Source of the DNA: an uncultured Spirochaetaceae bacterium
GTDB taxonomy: Bacteria > Spirochaetota > Spirochaetia > Sphaerochaetales > Sphaerochaetaceae
Direction of reading: 5' to 3'
Length of the DNA stretch: 64,000 nucleotides
Assembly (NCBI GenBank): GCA_944392985.1
Contig: CALXYL010000001.1
Span: 124,001-188,000, forward strand
Position numbers and translations under genes: made by a program
Shown here: in pieces, positions 19,301 to 28,652 of the stretch
How the letters are laid out: each line of letters starts with the position of its first letter
Position numbering within the stretch: position 1 is the stretch's first letter
Notes under the pieces: model-generated
Databases searched by the model: none
What the model saw: the letters and a program-made list of their open reading frames with translations, nothing else
What the model was told of the DNA's origin: nothing

Positions 19301-19975
19301 ATGGAGATTGAAAAGACAAAGAAAGGGGGAGTCGAGAGCAAGCTCGATTCCTTCATCGGAAAATACAGGAAGCCAATTCTCGCAATCGGTATCGTCCTTG
19401 TCGTCGTTATCATTGCGCTTTGCATAGCTGTTGTCATGATCCAGAGAAGCACCGATAGCAAGTTCGATGACCTAGTTGATGTCGAGGCTCTTTACACTGG
19501 CCTTGGATCACTTGATCCTGAATCACAGGAATATGCTGATGCATATGCCGGCTTCACTGCTGCCGCCGATGCTCTCATTGCCTCGGCCGGACTTGATTCC
19601 TATCCTGGTGCGAAAGCCAGGCTGATGGAAGCTGATGCAGCCTATGCGAATATGGATTACGCTGAGGCGGCCTCAATGTATGCCGAGATATCCGCAACTC
19701 AGAGTGGGACATATCTTGCCGCTCTCTGCCAGATGAACGAGGCAGCATGCTATGAGAACCTCGGAGACCAGGAAAGGGCTCTTGAGCTCTATACGATGGT
19801 CAGGGATGGAAACAGCACATTCGGAACGAAAGCCTCATTCAGCATTGGCCGCATCTATGCAGCCATGGGCAATGACGCTCTTGCTGAAGCTGAGTTCGCT
19901 ACGCTTGCTGATTCTGGTATCCAGAGTGAGTATGCACGCATGGCAGAGGCTTATCTGATCAATTACGCTGACTGA
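19301..19975 (+). CDS. TPR-repeat protein with single N-terminal membrane anchor
   Basis: The 224-residue protein has a cytoplasmic basic start, one membrane helix at about residues 29-49, and then two to three tetratricopeptide-like helical repeats, for example AAYANMDYAEAASMYAEI and EAACYENLGDQERALELYTMV. The layout resembles YfgM-type periplasmic scaffold proteins, but the match is only architectural. A GGAACGCAGGG stretch precedes the ATG. It follows rpsA and a hairpin. Confidence 0.75.
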   Translation: MEIEKTKKGGVESKLDSFIGKYRKPILAIGIVLVVVIIALCIAVVMIQRSTDSKFDDLVDVEALYTGLGSLDPESQEYADAYAGFTAAADALIASAGLDSYPGAKARLMEADAAYANMDYAEAASMYAEISATQSGTYLAALCQMNEAACYENLGDQERALELYTMVRDGNSTFGTKASFSIGRIYAAMGNDALAEAEFATLADSGIQSEYARMAEAYLINYAD

Positions 19976-20006
19976 TTGTCTCTCAGTGCAGCAAGGAGGG
20001 TAGCTG

Positions 20007-20801
20007 ATGAAAGGAAGGAGAAGATGCATTCTCTTCCTCATATTCAGCGCCCTCTTTCTTTTTATGACGTTATCATGCGGCATTCCACGCATGTTCCCAT
20101 GGGAAGAGGGATACCAATATGAATTCACTGATTCTTCCCTGACTTTCCATCTTAGCTTCGATTACGAGACTGATAACGGAACGGAGACATGGCCGACTAT
20201 GACGCCAAGTCCTGGAACACCTGTATTCCGCCTTTACTATTTCATCAATCCTTCAGGAAGCTCGATATCAACAGAGAGCCTTTCATCCAGTCTTGCAAGC
20301 AGCTTCCAGAGCACCTACCGCAATACATTCCCGCCAGAATTCGAGAGGCGCAACTACGCAGCACGGCGTTCCGTGACAATCAATGATGAGACAGTATATG
20401 TAAACGCATACGAACCACTGGTTGTGGCTATAGATGACAATCCACACAAACCAGAACCGCTTTCCACGGTGCTTAAAGGCAATATATTCCAGCAGGATGG
20501 AAATACGTATACAGCTCAGTATACACTGGAGATGGAAGAGCCAACAGCATCAACAACGTATATCATTCTGACATTCAATGGAACAAAGTATCATCTTGCC
20601 AGGATGAACAATGAGAGGTTCTCTGTTTCTGACATCTCTGCATACATCCAGAATGCCAGTAGGGCAGGGGAGTTCCTTCCCGAGGAAGGGGATGTGCTTT
20701 CAGGCTCGCCTTCCATAGGCTTCTTCGCTGGTTGCTCATTCGCCTTTGAGGACTACACTACCCGACGTACAATCTCCCACGCTGTAAGATCCATCATCTG
20801 A
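20007..20801 (+). CDS. Hypothetical lipoprotein
   Basis: The 264-residue product starts with a basic signal peptide and a lipobox (MTLSC, cysteine at about residue 24), so it is likely lipidated and periplasmic or surface-exposed. No known domain was recognised. The mature part is rich in serine, threonine and tyrosine and looks beta-rich. It follows the TPR gene by 31 bases. Confidence 0.75.
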   Translation: MKGRRRCILFLIFSALFLFMTLSCGIPRMFPWEEGYQYEFTDSSLTFHLSFDYETDNGTETWPTMTPSPGTPVFRLYYFINPSGSSISTESLSSSLASSFQSTYRNTFPPEFERRNYAARRSVTINDETVYVNAYEPLVVAIDDNPHKPEPLSTVLKGNIFQQDGNTYTAQYTLEMEEPTASTTYIILTFNGTKYHLARMNNERFSVSDISAYIQNASRAGEFLPEEGDVLSGSPSIGFFAGCSFAFEDYTTRRTISHAVRSII

Positions 20802-20851
20802 TTCACCGATTTGGCAACCTGCTGCGTATTATTATGCAGGAGGAAATGCCA

Positions 20852-21331
20852 ATGAACAGGAAAAGAATCTGTATCTTCGATGTATTTGGAGATGTCATGC
20901 CTAAGTCACCGAAAGCAGTCGAGCATACCCTGCGTGTATTTCTTGAGAAGGATATCAAAGTAAGCCGTGTTTCACGCGAGGAGTGGAAGTATATCGACAA
21001 GGATTATACATTGCTGAGCGTGATCGCATACGATGAGAAGGATAATATCTATCTTCTCGGTACGCGCCATATACAGGATCCCGAAAAGGAAAGAGACCGG
21101 GTAATGAAAAGCTGCATACGTCAGATCTGCAGACACATTGATACATTGACGGAGGAAGGGAGAAAACAACCAGAAACAATAACAGCCATAGCGTTGCTCG
21201 ATAAGGATATCCTGGGACGGAAAAAGTTATATGTACAGACGCTTGATTTCACCTATGAGGACGATATCCCAGTTGAGAAAGTGGTTATCGTGATCAGCTA
21301 CATGGAGAATCCCTATGCAAATGAAGAGTAA
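20852..21331 (+). CDS. Hypothetical protein
   Basis: A 159-residue protein of unknown function. ATG 20852 is chosen because AGGAGGAA lies eight bases upstream; the in-frame ATG at 20834 has no ribosome site. The sequence is soluble and mixed alpha/beta, beginning MNRKRICIFDVFGDV. It could be a distant relative of small nuclease-like proteins, but I cannot identify catalytic residues. Base composition is lower in G+C than the neighbours, and very AT-rich DNA follows, which suggests recent acquisition. Confidence 0.6.
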   Translation: MNRKRICIFDVFGDVMPKSPKAVEHTLRVFLEKDIKVSRVSREEWKYIDKDYTLLSVIAYDEKDNIYLLGTRHIQDPEKERDRVMKSCIRQICRHIDTLTEEGRKQPETITAIALLDKDILGRKKLYVQTLDFTYEDDIPVEKVVIVISYMENPYANEE

Positions 21332-21362
21332 TCAATTCCAAAAAGAAGTATGATCGATACAG

Positions 21363-21393
21363 GTTTCTCTCAATAATTCTTATTGAGAGAAAC
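21363..21393 (+). repeat. Perfect 14-bp inverted repeat with 3-base loop
   Basis: GTTTCTCTCAATAA, loop TTC, then its exact complement, 31 bases past the stop of the hypothetical gene. There is no T-run on either side, so it is not a standard terminator. It could stabilise the mRNA 3' end or be a protein-binding site. Confidence 0.75.
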
Positions 21394-21824
21394 AAACAAC
21401 CCCGAATCAATGTTGATAAATACCCTGCAAAATAGGTATTTATAATATTATATTAAATCTTTTAATACTATTTTGTTTTATAGACGATTATATTTTTCAA
21501 TAGATTTATTATATTAAATATTTTAACTTTGAAAGATTTGCTTGAAAATCCGATTGTATATATGATTTTAATGGATCTTTCATGGATATAATGTATATTC
21601 TGTCAATTATAATATAAAACCTTCGTTATTACGCATATTATTATATTTTATAAAGCATTCAATTAAATAATACTTAAATAACTTATCTTATAAATAAATA
21701 AGAACAAAAGAAAGAATAAAATTATTTATTAATTAAAATGAATAAAACAATTAATGATTCAGTTTATGCTCACCTATCCCTTTGCAACAGTTCTAGACGA
21801 TTCTGTTATTGTTTATAGTAATTA

Positions 21825-21868
21825 TTGATTTCGTATAGTGTTTCACATAATATTGGGAATATAAGGAG
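21825..21868 (+). promoter_or_regulatory. Promoter and ribosome site of the frameshifted small membrane-protein gene
   Basis: TTGATT (21825-21830), a 17-base spacer and TAATAT (21848-21853) form a clear promoter. AAGGAG at 21863-21868 lies six bases before the ATG at 21875. Confidence 0.7.
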
Positions 21869-21874
21869 TTTCAT

Positions 21875-22151
21875 ATGACATTTTTTTGACAATGCTGGAG
21901 ACAAGCTGAAAACACTCATCAACGTGCTATTCATTCTATTCGTCGTTATATTCGCAATCATCGGGATTGTAATTATGGTAGATGATAGCTTCTTCGCTGG
22001 ATTGGTATTCATCGTACTTGCCGCTCTCTTCACATGGATCGGTTTCCTTGTTCTTGCTGCGTTCAGTGAGCTGGTCATAGTGAATAATTATCAGGCGCAG
22101 AAACTGAATGAGCTTTCCGAGAAGCTCGATAAGCTGACAAAGACCGAATAA
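21875..22151 (+). CDS. Small two-helix membrane protein; decoding needs a +1 frameshift at UUU-UGA-C
   Basis: A promoter, a strong ribosome site and ATG 21875 open a frame that reads M-T-F-F and stops at TGA 21887-21889. Skipping one base of the seven-T run puts GAC AAT GCT in frame with an 87-codon stretch ending at 22151. The joined product, about 91 residues, has two membrane helices (roughly residues 20-37 and 42-65) and an amphipathic tail. It resembles small DUF-type membrane proteins common in Firmicutes and spirochaetes, of unknown function. Possible explanations are programmed frameshifting, transcript slippage, a phase-off state, or a sequencing error. The conserved reading after the run argues against long-standing decay. 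Confidence 0.6.
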
Positions 22152-22184
22152 CCCCTAACCTTCTGTATCTCAAGTCCTGAATAG

Positions 22185-22200
22185 TGGTAATATCCTCATA
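22185..22200 (+). promoter_or_regulatory. Extended -10 promoter of mazG, apparently leaderless
   Basis: TGG-TAATAT (TAATAT at 22188-22193) lies six bases before the mazG ATG, and no ribosome site is present. Confidence 0.5.
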
Positions 22201-23012
22201 TGTACGAGAATTACCGCGACAAGGCTCCCGACTTCAATTCAAGCCTTGACAGACTTTATACGATCATATCGATTCTCAGGGCACCGGGTGGATGCCCATG
22301 GGATCGTGAGCAGACGAACAAATCAGCGACAATATCACTCATTGACGAAAGTTATGAATACCTTGATGGCATCCTCAAGCATGATATCCCCTCAGAAAGG
22401 GAGGAGATCGGGGATGTGATGATCAATGTTTTCATGAATCTCCGTATCCATGAGGAAAGCGGTGACTTCCATCCAGAAGAGGCGGTCAATGAAGTCTGCG
22501 ATAAGCTCATCAGGCGTCATCCACATGTTTTCGGAGAGGAACACGCATCAACGGCAAAGGAGGTCCTTTCCCTCTGGAACAGCGTCAAGGAGAATATAGA
22601 AGGACACAAGGACAAGGCTGCATCCTTCTTTGAGCATATCCCCTCTTCCCTTCCTCCCCTTGAGGAAAGCTATGAGATACAGAAGAAACTGAAGAAGGTC
22701 GGCTTTGACTGGCCTGAGGCATCAGGAGTTATCGCGAAGGTAGAGGAAGAGCTTGAGGAAGTAAATGAAGCGATTGCCGAAGGGGATGCTGATCACCTCG
22801 AGATGGAACTCGGAGACCTCCTTTTCTCTGTGGTCAATCTCTGCCGCTTCATGAAAATCAGGCCGAATGTTGCTCTTCACAGATGCAATGACAAAGTAAA
22901 GGATCGCTTCCAGAAGCTGTTCCGCATGGCGGATGAACGCGGCATTCCAATCGACAAGGATCATGTCAATGAGATGAATGAGCTCTGGGAGGAAGCCAAA
23001 AGAAGCGAATGA
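22200..23012 (+). CDS. mazG: Nucleoside triphosphate pyrophosphohydrolase MazG
   Basis: MazG hydrolyses (d)NTPs to monophosphates and limits ppGpp or damaged nucleotides. The 270-residue protein has the two tandem MazG helical domains: CPWDREQTNKS and EEIGDVMINVFMNLRI in the first half, and VEEELEEVNEAI with EMELGDLLFSVVNL in the second. The EExxE and ExxD metal ligands are present in both. Length matches the tandem-domain type (about 263). Confidence 0.93.
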   Translation: MYENYRDKAPDFNSSLDRLYTIISILRAPGGCPWDREQTNKSATISLIDESYEYLDGILKHDIPSEREEIGDVMINVFMNLRIHEESGDFHPEEAVNEVCDKLIRRHPHVFGEEHASTAKEVLSLWNSVKENIEGHKDKAASFFEHIPSSLPPLEESYEIQKKLKKVGFDWPEASGVIAKVEEELEEVNEAIAEGDADHLEMELGDLLFSVVNLCRFMKIRPNVALHRCNDKVKDRFQKLFRMADERGIPIDKDHVNEMNELWEEAKRSE

Positions 23013-23035
23013 GGCACGACCTCGTTTCAATCCAG

Positions 23036-23068
23036 ATCAGAAAAGAAAACAGCAGGAGATCCTGCTGT
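23036..23068 (-). terminator. Terminator of rnpB
   Basis: On the minus strand ACAGCAGGA and TCCTGCTGT form a nine-pair stem, followed by TTTTCTTTTC. It lies ten bases past the 3' end of the RNase P RNA. Confidence 0.8.
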
Positions 23069-23078
23069 CAACTAAAAA

Positions 23079-23400
23079 CCAGGTCCCGGATAAGCCGGGT
23101 TCTGTTTAGGTAATCATCTATCTAGGCCATGGATTGCTCCATGGCTCAAGCAGCCTACCCGCAGCCATGGCCGGACCAGCCGACTGCATACTTGGCCTTG
23201 CTCCTGGTGGGGTTTGCCGTGCCCTGTCCATCACTGTCCAGGCGGTAGTCTCTTACACTGCCGTTTCACCCTTGCCCGTAGGCGGTCTGCTCTCTGCTGC
23301 ACTTTCCGTAGCATTACTGCTCCTGGCCGTTAACCAGCACCATCGTCCTTTGGAGCCCGGACTTTCCTCTGCTTACGCAGCGATTACCTCCGGAACCTGG
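23079..23400 (-). ncRNA. rnpB: RNase P RNA, bacterial class A
   Basis: The minus strand contains the diagnostic 5' segment GAGGAAAGTCCGGGCTCC, the central GGGTGAAACGGC region, and the 3' segment ACAGAACCCGGCTTA. The ends (CCAGGTTCC and GGGACCTGG) pair to form helix P1, which sets the boundaries within a few bases. This ribozyme matures tRNA 5' ends. It lies seven bases after the stop of the zinc-ribbon gene; I saw no strong separate promoter, so it may be released from the dnaG-rpoD transcript or have a promoter inside that gene. Confidence 0.95.
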
Positions 23401-23406
23401 GAATGA

Positions 23407-24279
23407 TCAGAAATCCTCAAAGCCTCCATCCATGCCCATGGACTCATCGTAGGAATCAGAATCCTGCTGGGAATCATGGGAAGATGCAGCCTTGGAGTCA
23501 CCTGCACCCTTCGATTCGAGCTGCTCGAAGATATAGCTCTTCTCGGTCTCAGGATCGAGAGGTTCATACCAGAGGATCCTTGAGCAGTATGGGCAGTAAT
23601 CGATTTCATTCTTCTCCTGCTTAAGGCGAAGATCGATTACAAACTGCATCGGGAGAACCCTGTCGCAACCCATGCAAACCTGCCCATGAACAGGAACAAT
23701 TCCCGTTCCATCCTTCTTCCTCACAATATTGGAGAACTTCTCATAGAGCTCATTGGATATAGAGGAACCCTTGATCGAAAGGCACTGGGCATCAAGCGCT
23801 GCGATCTTCTCGTTGATTCCTGAAAGCTCAGAGTCAACCTTAGCCCTCTCCTCATCAACCTTTGCCTTCTGCGCCTCGACTTCTGCCTGCTTTGCCTCAA
23901 CATCCTTAGCGAGCTTATCAGCTTCCTTCGTCTTGCTGTTGCGCTGCTTGAGAAGAGTCTCCTCATTTGCCCTGGCATCTTCGAGCTGCTTGGAAAGAGC
24001 CTCATATTCACGCTGCGTGCTCAGGAACTCCATCTGCTTCTCATAACTCGTCCTGAGCTGTGTCGCGTCATCGTATCTGATCCTAAGCGATTTCACTTCA
24101 TCAGCTGTCTCCTCAGCAAGCGTCCTGAGATCGGAGAAATCCTTTTCCATGCTTCTCAGCACAGCCTCTTCCTTCCTCAGCTCCCTCGGTAGGGTCTCAA
24201 CCTGCTGCTCCAGAGTGAACTTCTCCTGAAGCACATCCTGAAGTTTCCTGAGACAATCCAGCTTCTCGTTCTCTGCCAT
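23407..24279 (-). CDS. Coiled-coil protein with C4 zinc ribbon (zf-RING_7 type)
   Basis: The 290-residue protein is a long antiparallel-looking coiled coil (about residues 5-175) followed by a zinc ribbon, CMGCDRVLP...YCPYCSRILWYE, near residues 210-245. A low-complexity acidic and serine-rich tail ends it. The arrangement matches the widespread C4-type zinc-ribbon family (Chlamydia CT398-like), often found near rpoD or rnpB, whose role is not well defined. It is the third gene of the dnaG-rpoD unit, 60 bases after rpoD. Confidence 0.8.
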   Translation of the reverse strand: MAENEKLDCLRKLQDVLQEKFTLEQQVETLPRELRKEEAVLRSMEKDFSDLRTLAEETADEVKSLRIRYDDATQLRTSYEKQMEFLSTQREYEALSKQLEDARANEETLLKQRNSKTKEADKLAKDVEAKQAEVEAQKAKVDEERAKVDSELSGINEKIAALDAQCLSIKGSSISNELYEKFSNIVRKKDGTGIVPVHGQVCMGCDRVLPMQFVIDLRLKQEKNEIDYCPYCSRILWYEPLDPETEKSYIFEQLESKGAGDSKAASSHDSQQDSDSYDESMGMDGGFEDF

Positions 24280-24339
24280 ATACCCTTATTCTCCTCGCTC
24301 CGCATATCTTAGCGGATTATGTCCTTTCTTTCTACAGTG

Positions 24340-26769
24340 TCAATTCCAGTCCTTGAGCTGGCGGCTTCTCTTCGGATGCCGCAGCCTTCTGAGCGCCTTG
24401 GCCTCGATCTGCCTGATACGCTCCCTTGTGACATCGAAGTAGAGCCCGACCTCCTCAAGTGTCAGAGCATATCCATCATCAAGGCCGAATCTCATCCTCA
24501 GAACCTCCTGCTCACGCTGTGGAAGCGTTGAAAGCAGCTCACGGATCTTATCCTGAAGGAGCACGAATGCGGTCCTTGAAGCAGGATTCTCCGCATCCTT
24601 GTCCTCGATGAAGTCAGAAAGGACGCTGTCCTCCTCCTCTCCAACCGGTGTCTCGAGAGAAATAGGCTCACGCGCAACTGACTTCACATTCTTCACCTTC
24701 GCCTCAGGCCATCCAAGGTGATCAGCGATCTCCTTGTCAGTCGGTTCCCTGCCAAGGCTCTGCATCAGGACCCTTGACTCCCTGACGACCTTGTTGATCT
24801 GCTCGATCATGTGAACAGGAACCCTGATCGTCCTCGCCTGATCCGAGATGGAACGCGAAATCGCCTGCTTGATCCACCATGTAGCGTATGTCGAGAACTT
24901 GAATCCCTTCTCATACTCAAACTTCTCAACAGCCTTGATCAGACCGATGTTCCCCTCCTGGACAAGATCGAAGAACTGAAGTCCCCTGTTCGTGTACTTC
25001 TTTGCAATCGAAACGACAAGACGGAGATTCGCCTTGATGAGGCGGTCCTTCGCGCTCTTGAGTATCCGCTGCCCAAGCTGGATATTCTTCACAGCCTGGA
25101 TGATCTCATCGGAGGAACACTCGAAATCAGCCTCGATCGACCTAAGCTCCTTCTCAGTCATCTGGAGCTCCTTGATCTCCTCCTTGATCTGATCTGCGCT
25201 CATTCCAAGAGCTTCCTCGATCCGTTCTGCCTTTGAACGCGTTGCGAGATCACGGCCAAGCTGACGAAGCTCCTTGATGCTCGAGACCTTCAGATGGCTT
25301 TCGGAGAGCTTCTTCTTCTCATTGCAGACGGAGATGCGGTCCTTAGCCTTGATGAAGATATCCGTAAGCTCGTCGATATCCTCCTTCTGGATCTCAAACG
25401 GCTCTATCCAGTCAGCGACAGGAAGGTAGTTGCCCTTCTCCACGCCCTCAAGCTCATTGCGGAAATCAGTATAGCGCCTAGCAAGCTCCGTCTCCGTTGC
25501 GCTATGCTCCTCCTTGACGCGGCGATGTATCTTCTGGATCTCCTTCTCGATATCAGCTTCCTTCATATCAGGATGATCCTGCCTGAACTGACGATCCTTC
25601 TCAGCAACAGTCTCTGCTATGCGCTGATTGAGGCTGCTTTCCTCCTTATGCAGGCTATCCAGCTTATCCTCAAGCTCCTTGAGACGGCGATCCCGGGAGC
25701 ATGAACGGCAGTATTCGATCCACGCCTCACGTGTCGGGAAATCGCTGCGCTTCTTCCCCTTGTAAAGCTGGGACGATTCATCGGGCTGTCCACCAAGCTC
25801 TGAAAGCAGGCGTTCACGCAGGGAAACAACATCAACATTCAGCTCGGGAGTATCACCGGAGAGGAGCATCCTGCTCTTCATCTCACCATACTCCCTGATC
25901 TCCTTTGGAATATCCTTCCCTATTGCATCGCGGTATGCAGCATTATAGCGCTTCTGCAGTGAAAGGAACTCCTTGAGCTCCTCTGTTGAAAGGGATTCCT
26001 CAGCATCATCCTCGATACGCATGTTCATCTTCTCGATGACACGCTGGAAGAATGTGATGAGGATGCCGCTCTCACGGATGACGGAACGCACAATATCACC
26101 GCCGCGCTCCATCTGCATCGCAAGCTCGACCTCCTGCTCACCAGTGAGGAGATTCTCATTGCCGATCTCCTTGAGATAAAGCCTGATCGGATCATCCTGG
26201 GATGTATCATAACGGCTCTGGGAGGAATGGCTCTTATGCTCGCTCTGATGCTCAGAGACTGAGGAAATGTCTATAAAACGCTCGGTAGAGACCTCAGTAT
26301 CATCATCGGTTCCCTTCCATTCGTTTATATTCTCTTCCTCTTCCTCCTCCTCTTCCTCCTCATCTTCGTCATCATCATCGCTTCCACCGTCCTTGGCTCG
26401 GACTGCATCAGACTCCTCGCCCTCTTCGATATCAGCAAGATCCTCATCAGTCGGACCTTCCTCTTCCTCGCTTTCCTCAGCCCCTTCCTCTTCATCAGGA
26501 AGAGGTTCATCGTCGAAATCCTCGCTGAAGTTCTCCAGGTCCTCCTCGGACGGTTCTTCGGAGAAATCAGGTTCCCCTTCTTCCTCACCCTCCGTGTACT
26601 GGACTCCCTCATCCTTGAGAGACTCGATGATCGCATCGATATCGCCATGTGGATCCTTGTGCTTCTTCATGACCGTGACGATATCAAGGAGCGTGACATA
26701 GCCCTGCTCCTTCGACAATGCGATGAGTTCCTTGTAGAAAGGTGAATTCCTGAAATCCTGATCTGCCAT
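24340..26769 (-). CDS. rpoD: Primary RNA polymerase sigma factor RpoD
   Basis: The 809-residue protein is the housekeeping sigma-70. An N-terminal region 1.1-like part is followed by a strongly acidic stretch (about residues 65-165). Region 1.2 begins at [13 protein letters not shown] near residue 190, with a long non-conserved insert after it. Regions 2 to 4 are canonical: [36 protein letters not shown], and a C-terminal helix-turn-helix [28 protein letters not shown]. It begins directly after the dnaG stop (zero gap). It is longer than typical RpoD because of the acidic block and the insert. Confidence 0.96.
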   Translation of the reverse strand: MADQDFRNSPFYKELIALSKEQGYVTLLDIVTVMKKHKDPHGDIDAIIESLKDEGVQYTEGEEEGEPDFSEEPSEEDLENFSEDFDDEPLPDEEEGAEESEEEEGPTDEDLADIEEGEESDAVRAKDGGSDDDDEDEEEEEEEEEENINEWKGTDDDTEVSTERFIDISSVSEHQSEHKSHSSQSRYDTSQDDPIRLYLKEIGNENLLTGEQEVELAMQMERGGDIVRSVIRESGILITFFQRVIEKMNMRIEDDAEESLSTEELKEFLSLQKRYNAAYRDAIGKDIPKEIREYGEMKSRMLLSGDTPELNVDVVSLRERLLSELGGQPDESSQLYKGKKRSDFPTREAWIEYCRSCSRDRRLKELEDKLDSLHKEESSLNQRIAETVAEKDRQFRQDHPDMKEADIEKEIQKIHRRVKEEHSATETELARRYTDFRNELEGVEKGNYLPVADWIEPFEIQKEDIDELTDIFIKAKDRISVCNEKKKLSESHLKVSSIKELRQLGRDLATRSKAERIEEALGMSADQIKEEIKELQMTEKELRSIEADFECSSDEIIQAVKNIQLGQRILKSAKDRLIKANLRLVVSIAKKYTNRGLQFFDLVQEGNIGLIKAVEKFEYEKGFKFSTYATWWIKQAISRSISDQARTIRVPVHMIEQINKVVRESRVLMQSLGREPTDKEIADHLGWPEAKVKNVKSVAREPISLETPVGEEEDSVLSDFIEDKDAENPASRTAFVLLQDKIRELLSTLPQREQEVLRMRFGLDDGYALTLEEVGLYFDVTRERIRQIEAKALRRLRHPKRSRQLKDWN

Positions 26770-28608
26770 TTATCCCTCTTTATCCGTACTTCTGAAAAGC
26801 TCGCTCCGAAGCGCGCTTATCCTTTCATCCAGCTCCTTCTTACGCAGCAGCGCATCCGAAAGCTGATCCTGATCCATCGAATCAGAGAAAGCCCTTAGCT
26901 GGTTAAGGAGAACATCACGTCTTTCTTCCATTTCCCTGAGGTCAATCCGGTCTGCGGCTTCATCCAGTGCGCTTCTCCCGCCTTCGGAAAAGGTATCCCC
27001 CAAGGCAAAGGAGGCTGCGGTATCATTCCTTGCGTCCTCATCGGCTATCATGGTAAGGAAGAGCTCGTTCGTCGTTATCTCATTCCTCATGGCGTTCTCG
27101 AGCGCCATGTAAATCTCACGGGCCTCGCTGTCACGCAGTTTCTCCAGAGTGATCCTTGATCGGTATTCAGGGAAAAGCTCCCTGTGCCTCGCCAGATAAA
27201 GCATTGCGAAAAGATCCATCGATACTGCTGCTGGATTGAACTGCCTATGCTCCCGAATGCCCTGTACTGTGCCTTTCTCGCCCTCCCCGGCATCCCCCTC
27301 AGGCTGGCCGCCTGATGAGATATCTGCTCTGATCGATTCCTCCGACACCGAAAGAAGCGAGGAAAGGCTATGGATATACGAAGCCTGCTCGACGCTGGAA
27401 ACGGTAGACAGAAGAAATGGAGAAAGATACCGCACAAAGTCGGACTTTCCCCTGCCTGACTGGATATTATACGTCTTACTTCCTTTGCTGACAAGATATG
27501 CAAAGGCATTCTCCGAAGGAGAGAAGTCATTGTAAAGCGCTTCCGCACCCTCTTTTTCCAGTATCTCTGAAGCATCCTTTCCACGCGAGAGATGATGCAC
27601 CCTGCATTCCAGTCCAGCGCGGTGGATTATGGCGATCGCCTTGTCCGTTGACTTCTGTCCCGCCTCATCGCTGTCGAACATTAAATCGATGCGGTCAACA
27701 TACCTGGAAAGCAGCTTTACCTGCTCCTCTGTCAATGCCGTGCCAAGCGATGCGACTGCTGAGGTGACGCCGCTCTGCTGCAGTGATACGACATCGAAAT
27801 TGCCTTCGACTATGACCGCGGCTTCCTTTCCTTTCTTCAGCGTATCCAGCGCCTGATAAAGACCGAAGAGATTATGGCGTTTTGAATAGACAGGGGTATC
27901 CGATGTGTTCTTGTATTTGGGGACATTGTCGCGGCCGGAAAGATCCCTGCCGGAGAAAGCGATATACCTCCCTTGCCATGAGCGGACAGGGAACATCAGA
28001 CGGTCTGCGAACATCGGATAAGGATAGCTATTGGGAGAGAAAAGCCCCGAAGAACGCAGCACCTCCTCAGAGTACCCCTTCTTAGTAAGGAACGCATGAA
28101 GCCATGATGGGTCGGATGGAGCATAGCCAAGCTCGAAGCGCTCTATCATCGTCTCTGAGATTCCCCGCCTTGCAAGGTACTCCCTGGCCTTCCCCGCCTC
28201 CGCGCTGTTCAGCAGAAGATAATGGAACGTACCGGAAATCCGCTTGTTCAGGTCATACAGCGTTTCCAGCTGATCCTTGTCCTTCCTTTCTCCCGTCCCC
28301 TGTCTGGTCTCCAGCTCGACGCCCGCCTTATTGGCAAGGATCTCAACAGCCTCGTTGAATGTGACATGGTCCATCTTCTCAACGAACGTGAACATGTCAC
28401 CGGATTCACCGCATCCGAAACAATGGTAGAAGCCGTTCCTGTCGTTTATCGCGAAGGAAGGAGTGCGCTCATTGCCATTGCCATGGAACGGGCATTTCGC
28501 CCAGTTCCTGCCGCTTCTTGTGACGACTGGAATATATGACTGGACGACCTCGGTCATCGTCAGTCGTGTCTTGATGGCATTTATCGTACTGTCAGTATAT
28601 ATCGGCAA
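26770..28608 (-). CDS. dnaG: DNA primase
   Basis: DnaG makes RNA primers at the replication fork. The 612-residue sequence has a CHC2 zinc finger (CPFHGNGNERTPSF...FYHCFGCGESG, with a three-residue insertion relative to the common CPFHxEKTPSF) and the TOPRIM domain (AAVIVEGNFDVVSLQQSGV near residue 263 and DLMFDSDEAGQKS near residue 307). The C-terminal helicase-binding part is less conserved. TTG 28608 is the best start (CCGATATATAC follows it), with GGAG nine bases upstream. Confidence 0.93.
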   Translation of the reverse strand: MPIYTDSTINAIKTRLTMTEVVQSYIPVVTRSGRNWAKCPFHGNGNERTPSFAINDRNGFYHCFGCGESGDMFTFVEKMDHVTFNEAVEILANKAGVELETRQGTGERKDKDQLETLYDLNKRISGTFHYLLLNSAEAGKAREYLARRGISETMIERFELGYAPSDPSWLHAFLTKKGYSEEVLRSSGLFSPNSYPYPMFADRLMFPVRSWQGRYIAFSGRDLSGRDNVPKYKNTSDTPVYSKRHNLFGLYQALDTLKKGKEAAVIVEGNFDVVSLQQSGVTSAVASLGTALTEEQVKLLSRYVDRIDLMFDSDEAGQKSTDKAIAIIHRAGLECRVHHLSRGKDASEILEKEGAEALYNDFSPSENAFAYLVSKGSKTYNIQSGRGKSDFVRYLSPFLLSTVSSVEQASYIHSLSSLLSVSEESIRADISSGGQPEGDAGEGEKGTVQGIREHRQFNPAAVSMDLFAMLYLARHRELFPEYRSRITLEKLRDSEAREIYMALENAMRNEITTNELFLTMIADEDARNDTAASFALGDTFSEGGRSALDEAADRIDLREMEERRDVLLNQLRAFSDSMDQDQLSDALLRKKELDERISALRSELFRSTDKEG

Positions 28609-28652
28609 GGCAAGGACTCCACTCTAGAATATATCACGATATGGCGGAATCG

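Larger units (their letters stand above)
21332..21874. other. Extremely AT-rich non-coding stretch
   Basis: About 540 bases with no convincing gene and an estimated G+C near one quarter, against about 53% around it. It holds a perfect 14-base hairpin near its left end, a near-duplicate 18-base motif (TTATATTAAATCTTTTAA at 21448-21465 and a one-mismatch copy at 21509-21526), many TATAAT-like strings, and a good promoter at its right end. No DnaA boxes, tRNA or known ncRNA was recognised. Confidence 0.7.

Noticed and set aside
20810-20828. TTGGCAACCTGCTGC before the hypothetical gene at 20.85 kb as a sigma-54 promoter
   Set aside because: The spacing between GG and GC is nine and TGGCAC is not complete.
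21363-21393. The 14-bp hairpin as a rho-independent terminator
   Set aside because: There is no T-run on either strand after the stem.
21332-21874. The AT-rich stretch as a replication origin
   Set aside because: No DnaA boxes (TTATNCACA) were seen, and dnaA, dnaN or gyrase genes are not nearby.
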